DNA from: Zanthoxylum bungeanum
Lineage: Eukaryota > Streptophyta > Magnoliopsida > Sapindales > Rutaceae
Length of the DNA stretch: 64,000 nucleotides
Direction of reading: 5' to 3'
NCBI GenBank assembly: GCA_019454045.1
Contig: SKCR01036775.1
Coordinates: 186,001-250,000, forward strand
Under the pieces are notes generated by a model. It searched no databases. It was not told the origin of the DNA and saw only the letters and a program-made list of their open reading frames with translations. The translations under genes and the position numbers were made by a program. This document shows positions 34,172-46,632 of the stretch, in pieces; position 1 is the stretch's first letter; each line of letters opens with the position of its first letter.

Positions 34172-36143
34172 TGTAGGAAATGACTTTCTTTAGCGCGGCT
34201 GAAGTTTCTTATGGTGGCACCGGGTCCGGTATGGATCTTCAAAATTTTCTTTGCCTTCTCCCTTTGTTGTAGTAGCCAAGATCAATCATTTGGTATCCAA
34301 CACTTGGATCAACCTCTCGATCTTCCGAATTATGACTCGAAACCAACAAACCGAAGTGTGGGCTTCACTCACAAAGATTAAACCTCTAAACTATTTAGAG
34401 ATTTAAGATGTCACATTGGTGTTTGGTTTTAAGAATTTCACAACACTTGTGAATGCTAGAACTCTCTCTATTTTCTCTTAAAATATTCTCACAACAATGT
34501 GTGAATTAATGCAAAATGTTAACCTTAGAAGTGAGAGAAATGGTAGAGATTATATTCTCTTACACAAGCTAACAACCTTGTCATTAAGCATCTAATGCTT
34601 TCTTGCAATGGCCAACACAAAAATGTGAATGCCATACCAAAGAATAAGAAATGTTAAGCTATAGACAATGGCTTGTCATTAAGCATTCAATGTTTTCTTT
34701 CAATAGCAAACACATAAATGTGGAGGCCATACCAAAGCATAAAATGCATTAGCTAATGACACAAAACTATTAGGTGTATCCAAGCCACCTAATAGACATA
34801 ATTGCTTGGATGACATGGTAAGCCATATGGCTTTGTCTCCAATGGTAAATAAAAATCAATATATTAATAATGATTTATTTACCTTCAATTATGTTGTAGT
34901 AATTATCTCATAATAATTACTAACTTGATTATCTCATAATCAAGACTTGATTATCTCATAATCAAAGAATTCTAGAAAATATTATGTTAAATAATTTAAC
35001 ATACTTTTCATTTGTGACAATAAATATTATTAATCTTATTAATAATATATAAATAAATATAATGTGAGCATATACTTAGACAATCTAATTATATTAGGTT
35101 TGCTACAGTTAATCGAGCTATCACGGGGACCAAATGGACCTACGGTTCCGAGCTCTAATAATTCCGAAATATTAATTAAACTCTTTAATCAAATATTACG
35201 AATTATTAACTCCGCGTTATTCCACTAAGAACTCGAAGTTGAACTCCCGTTACCGTAGATGGATTAAGTAAACCGAATATTTTCGGTGTCCATCGATATA
35301 GTTATTACATATGGATATAGCCATTCACGAATATCTCATAAATAGAGCCGGGTATTAAGTCCGTTAAACCCCTCTAAATATTTTGTCTCTTAAGCACCAT
35401 TGATTCTATAATGAACAATTAATTCATAACAATTATGAATATAAAATACTTTCTATTCGTAATAGAAAAGTTGAGCGCTCATATTGTTCAAGTCCCGAAT
35501 CAACTCTTAAAAGAGATATTCATCTGCTTCTCGTAAGAAGGAGTGAATTTCATATCTATGTAAAACGTTCCCAGCTACATACAAATCATATCCCCAAAAT
35601 ATGTAGTTATTGGCCGGGAATGCAACACCAATCTCACCATAGTAAAAATCAAAGGACATAGTCTGTCATGCAGGAGTCGTTAATACACTCAGGATAAAGA
35701 TCGAATCTATATAGACCATCTATTAGATAAAATGAATTTCTTTGGTTAACGGATATTAAAAGAAATTCGTATTTATCTGAGTCCAGCCCTATATGATCTT
35801 ATCGTACAAGGTGCCTTCATTCTCATGTCACTAGATGAACGATCCCGGATCAAGATCGTCATACAAGTATAGAATGGACCACAACTATAGATAAACCACA
35901 AACAAAGTACCCTCCTTGTTCGTTCTCTATGGACTTTTTAGATTACTAACTTTAGACTCAAATCCTCTTGTGCATCAAACATACACTAAGTCTAAAGGTA
36001 CAGGAGTAATCAAGGTAAACAAGACAATTGGACAATATGCGATATAAATCAAACAAACTTGATAAAAATAATAATGCATTTATTATTATTACAAAAATCA
36101 ATTATGTTACAATACATGAAGCTCTAGGACATAAATCTCAACA
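34172..36143 (-). repeat. 3' LTR of copia A
   Basis: Plus-strand TGTAGGAAATGAC at the left and CTCAACA at the right, so the minus-strand LTR starts TGTTGAGATTTATGTCC. It matches 53378-55336. It contains hairpins homologous to those of D, for example at 35159-35205 with inner loop CTC and at about 35410-35440 (ATTCATAA/CAA/TTATGAAT). The block CGATCTTCCGAATTATGACT (34315-34334) resembles the D LTR. Confidence 0.92.
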
Positions 36144-36154
36144 ATCTCCCACTT
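36144..36154 (-). other. polypurine tract of copia A
   Basis: Minus-strand AAGTGGGAGAT directly next to the 3' LTR start. Confidence 0.88.
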
Positions 36155-36179
36155 GGACTAAGACAAAAGAAAATGAGAC

Positions 36180-37125
36180 ATGTCATGTAATCCTAAACCA
36201 TTTAGGTGACCTTCAAATACTTTAGCCGATAAGGTCTTTGTAAATGGATCAGCCATGTTGTCTGCAGATGGAATCTGCTGGACAGCACATCTCCTCTCTG
36301 CACTATTTCCCTGATGAGGTGATATTTCCTCTCAATATGCTTACCCCTCTTGTGGCTTCTCGGTTCTTTGGAGTTCGCCATTGCACCACTATTATCGCAA
36401 TAAAGTGTGAGTGGTTTATCCATATCTGGAACAACTTCCAGATCTGCCAAGAACTTACGGAGCCAAACTGCTTCCTTAGCTGCTTCACAAGCTGCTAAAT
36501 ATTCAGCCTCAATAGTGGAGTCAGCAATACAAGATTGCTTAATGGTTCTCCATACTATAGCCCCACCACATAGGGTGAACACTGATCCAGATGTTGATTT
36601 CCTAGAATCGACATCTGTCTGAAAATCAGAGGTTTGTATATCCTCTCAGAATCATATCCTGACTTGTATATACAAGCATATAATTTCTCGTTCTCCGAAG
36701 ATACTTGAGAATATGTTTCACAGCTACCAATGATCTAATCCTGGGTTAGATTGAAATCTACTGACTACTCCCACTGCAAAACAGATGTTCAGTCTCGTGC
36801 ATAACATAGCATACATAAGACTTCCAACTGCTGAAGCATATGGTATATGTCTCATCTCCTCAACTGCTTGAGGTGTCTTAGGAGACTGTTCCTTAGACAA
36901 ATGAATTCCATGTCTGAAAGGTAAATTACCTTTCTTGGAATTATGCATACCAAATCGCACAAGAATCTTGCGATCCTGAATGATCTGGATCCCAAGTACA
37001 TAACTTGCCTCTTCCAAATATTTCATTTGGAATTGGTTAGCTAGCCAGATTTTCACGTCCGATAATATCTTTACATCATTCCCAATGTTTAAAATATCAT
37101 CAACGTATAACACAAGGAAAACCAC
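36180..37125 (-). pseudogene. copia A reverse transcriptase C-terminal part and RNase H
   Basis: 36724-37125 starts MVFLVLYVDDILNIGND; YVDD carries the catalytic aspartates of reverse transcriptase. It goes on with the connection (KTPQAVEEM, YAMLCTRLNICFA). RNase H follows at 36202-36582 with ADSTIEAEYLAACEAAKEA, LYCDNSGAMA and HIERKYHLIREIVQRGD. The frame then shifts; the other frame reads ADNMADPFTKTLSAK and the pol end. The piece between 36582 and 36724 is also shifted. Domain order and spacing are normal for Ty1/copia. Confidence 0.92.
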
Positions 37126-37638
37126 ATTTCTATCAATGATGCGCTTGTAGACACAAGGCTCATCGATGTTCTACTCAAAGATATAAGACTTGATCGTAGT
37201 ATCAAACCTTATGTTCCAAGATCTAGATACTTGCTTAAATCCATAAATGGACCTTTGCAACTTGCAAACTTTTTGCTCTTGACCTTGGGTAATGAACCCC
37301 TCTGGTTGTACCATATAGATACTCTCATCAAGATTACCATTCAAGAATGCAGTCTTGACATCCATTTGCCAAATCTCATAGTCATAATATGCAGCAATTG
37401 AAAGAAGAATCCTGATGGATTTAAGCATGGCTACTGGCGAGAAAGTTTCTTCATAGTCAACTCCCTCTTTTTGGGTATAACCCTTTGCCACTATCCTAGC
37501 CTTAAGAGTCTGTAATTTTCCATCTATTCCTCTTTTTCTCTTATAGATCCACTTGCAACCTATGGGTTTTACTCCATTAGGTTGGTCTACAAGTTCCCAG
37601 ACTGAGTTAGAGTACATAAACTCCATCTCGAGGTTCAT
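37126..37638 (-). pseudogene. copia A reverse transcriptase N-terminal part
   Basis: 155 open codons (37171-37638) with SVWELVDQPNGVKPIGCKW, the KARIVAKGYTQKEGVDY segment, and QMDVKTAFLNG, whose aspartate is the first catalytic residue. KVCKLQRSIYGFKQVSRSW is the usual copia block before the YVDD half. The frame shifts between this ORF and 37125. In an active element it would copy element RNA into DNA inside the particle. Confidence 0.93.
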
Positions 37639-37668
37639 GGATTTGAGTCATTCCTCTTTATCAATATC

Positions 37669-38867
37669 TTACATTGCACTATGATAGGTCAATGGATCAT
37701 CTATACCATCACAAGATGCAACAACTTGCACCTCATCATTTCCTAGATAGCATTCAGGTTTTCTTACAACCCTCCCACTACGTCTAGGTGGTATGGTATC
37801 CTGATAAACTTGCATCTGACTTTCAAATGTAGAAGGTGTTATGTCTTTGTCAACATTTGACAATGGTGTACTGGTCGTACCAGCAAGTAACTCCTTAAGT
37901 AACACTTTACTTCGAGGTTCGAACTCTCTCATATAGTCCTCCTCAAGAAATGTAGCATTTGTCGACACAAATACTTTATTATCTTCTGGACTATAAAAGA
38001 ATCCACCCCTAGTTTTCTTAGGATAGCCGACAAATAGACACACATGTGAACGTGGTTCCAACTTAGTAGTCTTGTTCTTTAGCACATGTGCCGGACACCC
38101 CCATATGCGAAAATGTTGCAAACTAGCTTTACGACCATTCCACAACTGTAAGGGAGTCTTAGAAACAGACTTAGAAAGAACTACATTATGGATATACATT
38201 GCAGTTTGCATTGCATACCCCCAGAATGAACTAGGTAGAGTGTTATAACTAAACATTGATCTTATCATGTCTAGTAGGGTTCGATTTCTCCTTTCTGCAA
38301 CACCATTTTGTTGTGGTGTTCCAGGTGCTGTGAGCTGTGAGCAATTCCATACTCAACTAAGAATTCCTGATATCTCTATCAAGGTATTCTCCTCCATGAT
38401 CTGATCGTAGAATTTTGATGCTTTTACCTAACTGGTTCTCAACCTGAGCACGATACTCTTTGAACTTTTCAAATGTATCTGACTTATGCTGCATTAGGTA
38501 AACATACCCATATCTGGAATAATCGTCAATGAAAGTGACGAAGTATTCAAAACCACCTCGGGCTTTTACATTCATTGGTCCGCAAACATCCGAATGTATT
38601 AGCTCAATAGTTTCTTTGGCTCTTATCCCTCTTCCAGTAAAAGTTTCTCTTGGTCATTTTGCCTTCTAGACAGGATTCACAAACAGGTAAAGTACCAAGT
38701 TTTAACTGATTTAAAACTCCGTTCTTAATTAGTCTATCTATCTGGTCAAGATTAATGTGACCAAGTCTAAGGTGCCATAAATAGGTATCATCATGAGAAA
38801 TCTTTTGCCATTTAGTTTTAGATCTTTCAACCTTAAACATTTCAGTATTAAGCAATGATTCATGCAT
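37669..38867 (-). pseudogene. copia A integrase with pre-integrase zinc finger
   Basis: 38604-38867 holds the zinc finger (LWHLRLGHINLDQ then CESC). 38357-38575 gives the core with FVTFIDDYSRYGYVYL and ILRSDHGGEYLD, the first two acidic catalytic residues. After a frameshift, TPQQNGVAERRNRTL (about 38280-38330) holds the third. 37669-38268 continues to the C-terminal region (WGCPAHVLKNKTTKLEPRSH, FVGYPKKTRGG). The linker to reverse transcriptase has RRSGRVVRKPECYLG. Three frame changes and at least one stop break it. Confidence 0.92.
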
Positions 38868-39059
38868 TAACGACCTTAATACATATAGATTATTTTCAGA
38901 GTTTCTCGTTCATATATTTAATCCATTTCTACTAATAATAACTGACTTATTATTAAACGAAACAGAAAAATCACATTCCATAATTTTTGTTACAGAAATC
39001 AAATTCCTACGAAAACCAGGAATATATATAACACACCATTCAAACATAAATAACTTTTA

Positions 39060-40093
39060 TTAAAATTCAAATTGAACTCCCACTGCTCTTGCTGAAACAA
39101 CATCCCATGTCCCAACTCTCATGGTAAAGCTACCTTCAGTAAGGTCCCTCCATGAGTCAAGTAGCTGCAAAGAACAACAAACATAGTTAGTGGCACCATA
39201 ATCAACAATCCATATGGATTTATCATCCTCCACCAAAAGAGACTCAATGACAAGTAAATCATATTTACCTGTATTCTTCTTCTCTTGAAGCTCTACAAGG
39301 TATTTTGGACAATTCCTTTTCCAATGCCTTTGTTGTTCACAATGGAAACATTTTCCTTTGGCATTGGTTCCTTTGGAGCTTTTATTGTTCTTATTTTTCA
39401 TTGGTTTTGCCTTTGTCTTCCAATTGCCTTTCCTCTTCTTCTTCTTTGTAGATTTAGAAGATTCGGTAACATTTGCCTCGGCATTGGGCCTACGAGAACC
39501 GTTCATAACGGAATCGTAATCGGTGAGCTCATTCAGTAGTTCAGTCAATGTGAAAGTCAATTTTTTCATAGAACAGTTGCTCTTAAACTGCAGGAAACTC
39601 TTCGGAAGGGTTTCCATGATCATTGTCACCTGGTTTTCCACATTAATACGTGCACCATGGGTTTCAACCATATTAAGATGAGCCATCATCCTTAAGATAT
39701 TGTCTCGGACTGATGTGCCTTCCTTCATTCTAGCGGTCAATACAGAGGCAATTCCCTCATGTTGTTCCCGGTGTGAAGGTTGCCCAAACATGTTCTGTAA
39801 TGACTGCATAATCATTGATGTTGTCGTTATAGGCTCATGTTATGCAGCAAGAACCTCAGACATGGATGCTATCAAATAGCTATGGGATTTCTCATCAGCC
39901 TTAATCCAATTATTATAGGCATTACGTGCAGCTCTGCCAGCATTAGGTGCTGGCTCAGGAGGACATTCCTCCATTAGGACAATTTAAGGTCTTCACAGAC
40001 CAAGATAGCATTCATGCCACTTTTCCATTTAACATAATTATCCCCGGTTAATTTTTCTTGTTGTTTGATAATGGAGATTATTACAGATGTCAT
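39060..40093 (-). pseudogene. copia A gag and protease start
   Basis: Gag starts at ATG 40093 (MTSVIISIIKQQEKLTGDNY) and has a stop/frameshift after about 39 codons and another stop near 39838. 39060-39815 is open for 251 codons: gag core, a lysine-rich stretch (KKKKRKGNWKTKAKP), the zinc knuckle CFHCEQQRHWKRNC, in which the usual glycine is replaced by arginine, and the protease motif WIVDYGATNYVC, in which the usual DSGA is DYGA. Both altered residues suggest loss of function. Protease continues with stops to about 38880. Confidence 0.92.
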
Positions 40094-41273
40094 GGCTGAA
40101 AAAATATTCATTCGTCGCATATTAAAATTGTCAAACATTTAGGCATAAAATTAAACATGATGCATGATCAATGTATAATGAATTAGAAACCTAAAAGAAT
40201 TACTATGCCACGGTTATCTATCATCCCACAAATAAGTACCGCCGTCGGGTAGGTCAAGTATTCGCATGATAGATTGAGACATTCTCAATTGATTAATATA
40301 TCTGAAGTAACTCTTATTCCTATATTAATCAACTACCGTTATTTTGATCAATGAATCTTTGATTAACAACTTAATCATTCCTTTGTGAGTGTGACCCATT
40401 ATTTCGGAACCCTTGGACTAGACTAGTGAAGTGTCAACGTAGGGTAGGTTAAATCACCAGATACATCTAGAGTCCCTATCCTTTCGGAATCCAAACCTGA
40501 TATTGACCCAAAAATGACACCATCCGTAGAGGGACGAAAGCAAAGCCGTCTTGAGGCGCCTATTGAATCTCACATTTCTGGATAACAATGGAGATCGTGA
40601 GATATAATGTGGTATACCCCTCTCCTACTCACTATTGAAAAGAGTAAGGTTTCTATCTCACTAGTATTTTATGAATCTTAGATTATGCTCGGCTAAAGTC
40701 ATAACCTTAATTAATACAAGTTGATGATATAGTGATCTAACCAATTTTAACTTTTAAAATTTTATTCACTAATCCCGATTAGTCTCTACTAACCAGTTAA
40801 CTTAATTAAACTAATTTAATCAAGTTTTCTTAAGTGATCTAATCAATTTTAACTTTTAAAAAATTAGTTCACTTATAGGTTTTAAAATTATATAATTCAA
40901 CTAATGGACTATATGTCATCAAACCATTTAATAGATTAAAAGTATGTTATTTACTCCAAAGGTACGTGGAATTGTATCCCGAGTGCAAACCAAATTACCG
41001 TCCATTCGGAAGCGGCTATGGAATTTATATCCGGGTTTCCATCCGATATACCAAGGAAAATAATGTACTCATAATGTCCATTTGTTCTTAAATTTGAATT
41101 CATAATTTTTAAACCTTTAAACTAATTAATCTTATTAATTCGTTAACATGCATCTTATATTCTAATTTAACTTATAAATTTACATAAAATCATATTTTAT
41201 GACTTGAATATCATGCATGTCTACATGTTATGGCATGTGAAAATGCAAGAGTATGCATTCTAGGCTATATGAC
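40094..41273 (-). other. copia A leader, part next to gag
   Basis: AT-rich, homologous to the D leader (about 5880-7060) and, reversed, to E (57230-58064). It contains the 93-bp module at 40961-41053. It is cut at 41274 by gypsy G with duplication ATGAC and resumes at 52635. No gene seen. Confidence 0.75.
40961..41053 (+). repeat. 93-bp module, copy in the copia A leader
   Basis: Gap-free match to the copy at 6781-6873. In-frame peptide starts YVELYPECK and has GYGIYIRV. Antisense to copia A. Confidence 0.9.
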
Positions 41274-42079
41274 TGTAGGACACAGATGTTGGACGACGCA
41301 TGCTGTTCCGGGCTCGCGGCCCGGTCGGGAGTACGGAGTAGCCCGCGGGGGAGCTAAACCGGAGAAATAACATGGAGTCGCCACCCGGTGTGAATCGGGA
41401 AAAAGATTTAAGGTCGCACTCACCCCTCGCAAGGGAAGACCTCAAACCGTTGGGTTCGGAATGGTCCATTATTTATGCCACTTGTAATGAAATGATTTGT
41501 GCAATAATCTAACCAAGCCTAAGCAACATATATTCCCAAGGGTATTCTATTTCTAAGCTCACATGCATAAGTACAAGGCTCATATCTAAGTTTTCATATA
41601 ACCTATGTCTGAATTTGCATATAACATATTTGCATATAATCTATGTCCAAATTTGCATACAACCTATTTTCATATAATCTATGTCTGAATTTGCATACAA
41701 CCTATTTGCATATAATCTATGTCCCAATTTGCATGCATAAAGGTAGATTGAAATACGGCAAGCATACAACTTCATAAGCACACCATATTCATGGATACGG
41801 AAACGCAAGGAAATGGAAATTGTACAAGCACGCATAAAAGTGAATCAGAATCATGGCAAGCATACAATTTCATAAGCACATTGTACTTATACATGTGGGA
41901 ACACAAATAAATGGCAATTGCACAATCATGCGTAATAAAGAGAATCAATTAGGTACATAATGCAAACAGATAACTAATGAGGCAGTTGTACATTAAAATA
42001 AACGTGCAATGATGCGATGCAAAAGATAGACAATGAAAGTGAAAGAAAAGAGATGCGACATATGCCCACATCTATATAG

Positions 42080-42935
42080 GACTTCGAGTGTCCGATTAAA
42101 AGTATTTCACATTCAATCGAACATACTTTATCCGGCGTGGCAAAGGTAGCCCTTCGGCTTTCTATCCCTCAAAATGGAGGACCTTTAATCCAACTTGATT
42201 TGCCCATGCGCATTGCAATATGATGCATGATTATGCAAGGAGATGTCATACAAAAGGAAAACAACGTAATAAAAGAGCGCGGTGAAGTATCGTGGTAAAG
42301 GTAGGCTTTTAGGCTTTTCTTCCCCCAAATGGAGAACCTTTAATCCAACTTATTAAGCCCATGCGCACAATAGCATAATGCATATAAAATTAAAGACAAC
42401 AATATCGGACTTCGTATACCCGATTGAACACATCTTACATTCAATCAAATATACATCATCCGGCGCGGCAAAGCATCGTGGTAAAGGTAGGCTTTTAGGC
42501 TTTTCTTCCCCCAAATGGAGAACCTTTAATCCAACTTACTAAGCCCATGCGCACAATGAAATAATGCATATAAAATTAAAGACAACAATATCGGACTTCG
42601 TATACCCGATTGAACACATCTTACATTCAATCAAATATACATCATCCGGTGTGGCAAAGCATCGTGGCAAAGGTAGACCGTAGGCTTTTAATCCCTCGAC
42701 ATGGAGGACCTTCAATCCAACTTGCTAAGCCCATGCGCATAATAACATAATGCATATAAAAGTAAAGACAACAATATCGGACTTCGTATACCCGATTGAA
42801 CACATCTTACATTCAATCTAATATACATCATCTGACGTGGCAAAGCATCGTGGCAAAGGTAGGCCGTAGGCTTTTAATCCCTCGACATGGAGGACCTTTA
42901 ATCCAACTTGCTAAGCCCATGCGCTTTATCACATC
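42080..42935. repeat. 186-bp tandem repeat in the G 3' LTR
   Basis: The block CGGACTTCGTATACCCGATT recurs at 42406, 42592 and 42778, a 186-bp period. A more diverged first unit begins near 42079. Each unit ends with an AACCTTTAATCCAACTT block and AAGCCCATGCGC. The same array lies at about 50200-51055 in the other LTR. Confidence 0.9.
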
Positions 42936-43026
42936 ATTACACAAATAAATAACATGCAGAAATTAAATAGAGGATAGTAAATGAATCAAGATAACATAAA
43001 ACAAAATATGCGCCGTTTACTCAAGT

Positions 43027-43119
43027 GGTACGTAGAGTTGTATCCCAAGTACAGACTGCACTACCATCCATTCGGATTCGGCTACGGAATTTATGTCTGG
43101 GTTTCCATCCTATATACCA
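43027..43119 (+). repeat. 93-bp module, copy in the G 3' LTR
   Basis: Same 93 bases as in the copia leaders, without gaps. In-frame peptide starts YVELYPKYR with HYHPFGFGYGIYVWV. It lies inside ORF 42981-43220. Antisense to G. Confidence 0.92.
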
Positions 43120-44008
43120 CAAGAGGCGACATATTTTCCATTTTATTCAAGGGCCACAACACACATCATTCCACAATATTCATGCAACTGAAATTCAGTA
43201 AACAATTAAGACATAGATAAAAATAAATGAGAAAAGTGCCCTCAGGTCTAACCTTTTATGTCGACTTTCGGACTCGTGTTACATGGTGATCGGAAGGGCT
43301 AAAGCTCCGCAACTTTTCTGGTTCATTGGTTCACGTCTTTTCTGAGAAAAGTGCCCTCAAGCTACTGTTTTCACTCCGTTTTGCTGCTGTTTTACTGCTA
43401 TTTTTTTGTCACTATTTTTGCTGTATTAAGGGCTGTTTTTAAAGGTTTAAAGTGCATTTGTTGTTCACTATTTTAGGGGTTTTAAAGTGCAGTTTTTGTT
43501 TACTATTTTAGGGGTTTTAAAGTGTAGTTTTTGTTCACTGTTTTAGGTGATTTATGGGCTGTTTGGAGGTGATTTTTAGTGGTTATAAGGTGTAAAATAG
43601 TGTAGTTTTTCGGTGGTATAAGGGACAGATTTGGGGCGTGAAACAGTGCAGTTTTTCAGTGTTTATGGGACAGATTTGGGGCTGTAGTTTCGGTGTTTAG
43701 AGGGGGATTTAGGCGTGAAGTGGGTAGTGTAATGGACGGGCTATAACGTGGATTAATGGGGGAATGTTTTGGGACAGTTTTTGGTCACTGAATGGGCTAT
43801 GATTTGTGGATTAAAGGGGTGCAGTTCATGGGTTAAATTTCGGCAATGGAGGGGCTTGGAGCGGGTGAGTGTCTCGGAAATGGAGGGAGGGGGGAGGAGA
43901 GAATTTTTTTTATTGCTTCTTACTTGTGGTTGGCGTGAATGCTAGGGCTTTTCTTTGTTGTGTATGCGTGAATGAGAGAGAGAGTGGGAAGTGTTGGAAT
44001 TTTGTTTC

Positions 44009-44016
44009 TTTTATAG
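44009..44016 (-). promoter_or_regulatory. TATA box in the G 3' LTR
   Basis: Minus-strand CTATAAAA, conserved at 52041-52048 in the 5' LTR, followed by GAAAC. It would place the transcription start about 600 bases inside the LTR. Confidence 0.5.
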
Positions 44017-44587
44017 ACAAAGGCTAGGGCTTCTCCTTGTTTGAAAAAGAAGGAATCAATTAGTGTCTTACAAGGAAAGTCTAATATTTGATTGGGGGAC
44101 ATGTCTTGGCTAGATTAGGAATATGATATATTTAATTTGTTTTGTTTAGGCATGAGATTTGTTTAGTTAGGAATATAATATACTTGATTGATTTTAATTA
44201 GGCATGATTTCATTTGATATTTATTTTAATTTGGTATATGATTTTTAGATTTTATTTAATTCCCCATGTGTTAAATATGCATTTTATTAATTTGGATGTG
44301 TTTCAAGTGGGCTTGGGCGTGAATGGACTTGGTGTGGGCGTGTGGCTTGGCTTTGGAGGTGGGTTTGGTGTGTGTGGCTTGCGGGGGTTTTTTTGGGCTA
44401 AAGTGCTTTAAAATGGAAGTCCGACAAGCAAACCCGAAGCATAAACAAACGAATTAATTCCAACAATGTGTCAATTCTTGACTCTTCCCTTCCGACTTCC
44501 GTTTCCCGTGACTTCCGCGACTTAAAAGGTAGTGCCTCTGAATGAGACTCATCATAGGGACTTACATGCAAAAATGAAGTGCCTACA

Positions 44588-44601
44588 ATCTCCCCCACTT
44601 T
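44588..44601 (-). other. polypurine tract of gypsy G
   Basis: Minus-strand AAAGTGGGGGAGAT directly adjoins the 3' LTR. Confidence 0.85.
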
Positions 44602-44737
44602 GATAGGACTTGTGCAGTGTGTGACAATGACAATCCTATCAAAGTACGTGCAATGCATTTTTACATACTTGGCTCACCAACTGCCACTTGACTTGCCATG
44701 TGTTGAGTTGAGTTGATGTTGTGTCGTACCTGGAATG

Positions 44738-45172
44738 CTAAACCTCATACCCGAGGTGTCGCGGTTGTGTCTTTGTACCTAGAGTGTCACAGTGATGTCT
44801 CCATACCCAGAGTGCCGTACCTGGCGTGCTAAACCTCATACCCAAGGCGTCGCTGTAATATCTCCATACCCGAAGTGTCGTAACTGGCGTGCTAAACCTC
44901 ATACCCAAGGCGTTGCTGTAAGATCTCCATACCTGGAGTGTCGTACCTGGCGTGCTAAACCTCATACCCAAGGCATCGCTGTAATATCTCCATACCCGGA
45001 GTGACGTACCTGGCGTGCTAAACCTCCTACCCAAGGCGTCGTTGTAATATCTCCATACTCGGAGTACCGTACCTGGCGTGCTAAACCTCATACCCAAGGC
45101 GTCGCTGTAATATCTCCATACCCAGAGTGTCGTACCTGGCAGAACTGATACTAGTAATGATGTGGGCCTCAC
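44738..45172. repeat. 63-bp tandem array before the G 3' LTR
   Basis: TCTCCATAC recurs about every 63 bases (44798, 44861, 44924, 44987, 45050, 45113), six units. Because 63 is a multiple of three, long ORFs stay open on both strands (44738-45172 minus, 44792-45004 plus), with a 21-residue peptide repeat. I treat these as by-products. Tat-lineage elements are known to carry variable tandem repeats in this place. Confidence 0.92.
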
Positions 45173-45176
45173 CCCC

Positions 45177-45389
45177 AGAGTGTCATACCCGGCAAGACTA
45201 ATACTGATAATGATGTTGGTCTCGCCCTCAGAGTGCCATACCTGGCAAGACTAATACTGATAATGATATGGGCCTCGCCCCGAGAGTGCCATACCCGGCA
45301 AGACTAATACTAATAATGATGTGGGCCTCGCCCCCAGAGTGCCATACCTGGTAAGACTGATACTGATAATGATATGGGCCTCGTCCCCA
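45177..45389. repeat. 53-bp tandem array next to the 63-bp array
   Basis: AGAGTG followed by (T/C)CATACC recurs at 45177, 45230, 45283 and 45336, period 53, four units. Units share AGAGTGCCATACCTGGC-like text with the 63-bp array, so the two arrays have a common origin. Confidence 0.9.
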
Positions 45390-46540
45390 GGACTCATCCC
45401 CAAAACTGATATTGATGATGTGATAGTTTCTCTCAACATACTATACTGCTTCCCATGAGATAATCCTGATAGTTAGACATATTTTCGTCATCAACGAATG
45501 CTTCGCGTCGAAACCTGAGAACCTTCAAAGTACTCGATGCACTCAACTCTGATCATCTGAATAAGTGATCTGAACTAGACTCCTAGTGTGTGTGTGTGCC
45601 AAGGCTCTTTCACAGCTTCATCCTTAAGTAAACCAACTTGACGATTTTGTCTCGGAGAATCGGATTAGTGGGTCTAACCAACCTAGATATCTTGACCACA
45701 CTCTGTGATTACTTCGTCATACTCAACATGACATGGTCTTCTTCTTTTTTTCTATTTTCTCTCTTTTTTTTTCTTTTTTCTTTCTCTGACACACCTACCC
45801 TTTAAAGTAGCATTTCTCCCCATGGTGGTCCTAATACTCGCCCATGGGTAGCTTCACGCTTATCGGTTATAGGCGGTCTATTTTTTCTTTTCTTTGCATT
45901 GCAGAGACTTTTCTTTGTTTCCAACCATATCATATATCGTAGCATAAGTAAACCATGATGGACATTCAGGCAAACGGTCATTCACTGATCCACCATTTCT
46001 TCAACTAGTCATCCTGCCAACCACTCAGGCTTCTACTGTTAAGATCCCGTAATCAAGTGCTCATGAGTCTAGCCGAGATCAATCCATTCAGAATACCGGA
46101 TGAGAGCACATCTCACACTTATCGTTTCTAAGGTTTCTCCCTACGGCAAACAATGTCATCACCGGAAATATGCTTAACTATCAAAGACTTCTCTCTCTCT
46201 CTCTCTTTTTTTTTTCACTCACTCACTCCACGAAATTCGTCCTTTCTACTGCTGATAATATGAGCTTCGCCCCCTGAGATCCATCCCCAAAATTCATACT
46301 CTTATGGGCCTCAACCCTAGGATTCCTACCCAAAACTGATATTGTACTGTCGCTGATTCTGATTGGGTTGTCTTTGCCGATTTCTCTTTTTCTTCTTTGA
46401 AACCTGTGAATACAAAACAAAACAAAACAAACACAAATAGAATGCAAAATATGTTACGTGTATGCATACATGCATGAATGAGTTTCCTATCTCGTTGGGT
46501 TAGGTCTTCTGCCAATTCCATCGGTGACTGCTCAGTCTTC
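45390..46540. other. rest of the G 3' region, no gene seen
   Basis: Contains pyrimidine-rich tracts at 45738-45786 and 46188-46226 and scattered echoes of the 53-bp unit near 46245-46345 (GGGCCTCAACCCTAGGATTC). ORFs at 46223-46447 and 46294-46554 minus are not conserved elsewhere and overlap each other. Confidence 0.5.
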
Positions 46541-46632
46541 TCTTCCTCTGGCAAAGTACTGCTTCAATCTATCCATATTGATCGGCTCGGTGAACTCATT
46601 TCCTTCCAAGTCTGACAGCCTCACTGCCCCAT
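46541..46632 (-). pseudogene. integrase C-terminal remnant in gypsy G
   Basis: On the minus strand it reads NGAVRLSDLEGNEF, then EPINMDRLKQYF, which is the usual ending of the gypsy integrase C-terminal domain. Only about 30 codons remain. It lies between gag remnants and the tandem arrays, the place expected after loss of protease, reverse transcriptase and integrase core. Alternative: chance similarity, but order and orientation fit. Confidence 0.65.

Larger units (their letters stand above)
41274..44587 (-). repeat. 3' LTR of gypsy G
   Basis: Plus-strand TGTAGGACACAGATG to GTGCCTACA, 3,314 bases. Contains short AT repeats near 41594-41735, about 4.5 copies of a 186-bp repeat (42080-42935), the 93-bp module (43027-43119), a repeated TTTTTGTTCACTGTTTTAGG region (43430-43700) and a minus-strand TATA box at 44009-44016. 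It holds a short segment near 43450-43530 missing from the 5' LTR. No coding region. Confidence 0.93.

Noticed and set aside
42080..42935. Regularly spaced repeats resembling a CRISPR array
   Set aside because: Whole 186-bp units are repeated without unique spacers, and the genome is plant.
44738..45172. 144-codon ORF with a 21-residue peptide repeat
   Set aside because: The 63-bp tandem unit keeps frames open on both strands. No coding signal beyond that.
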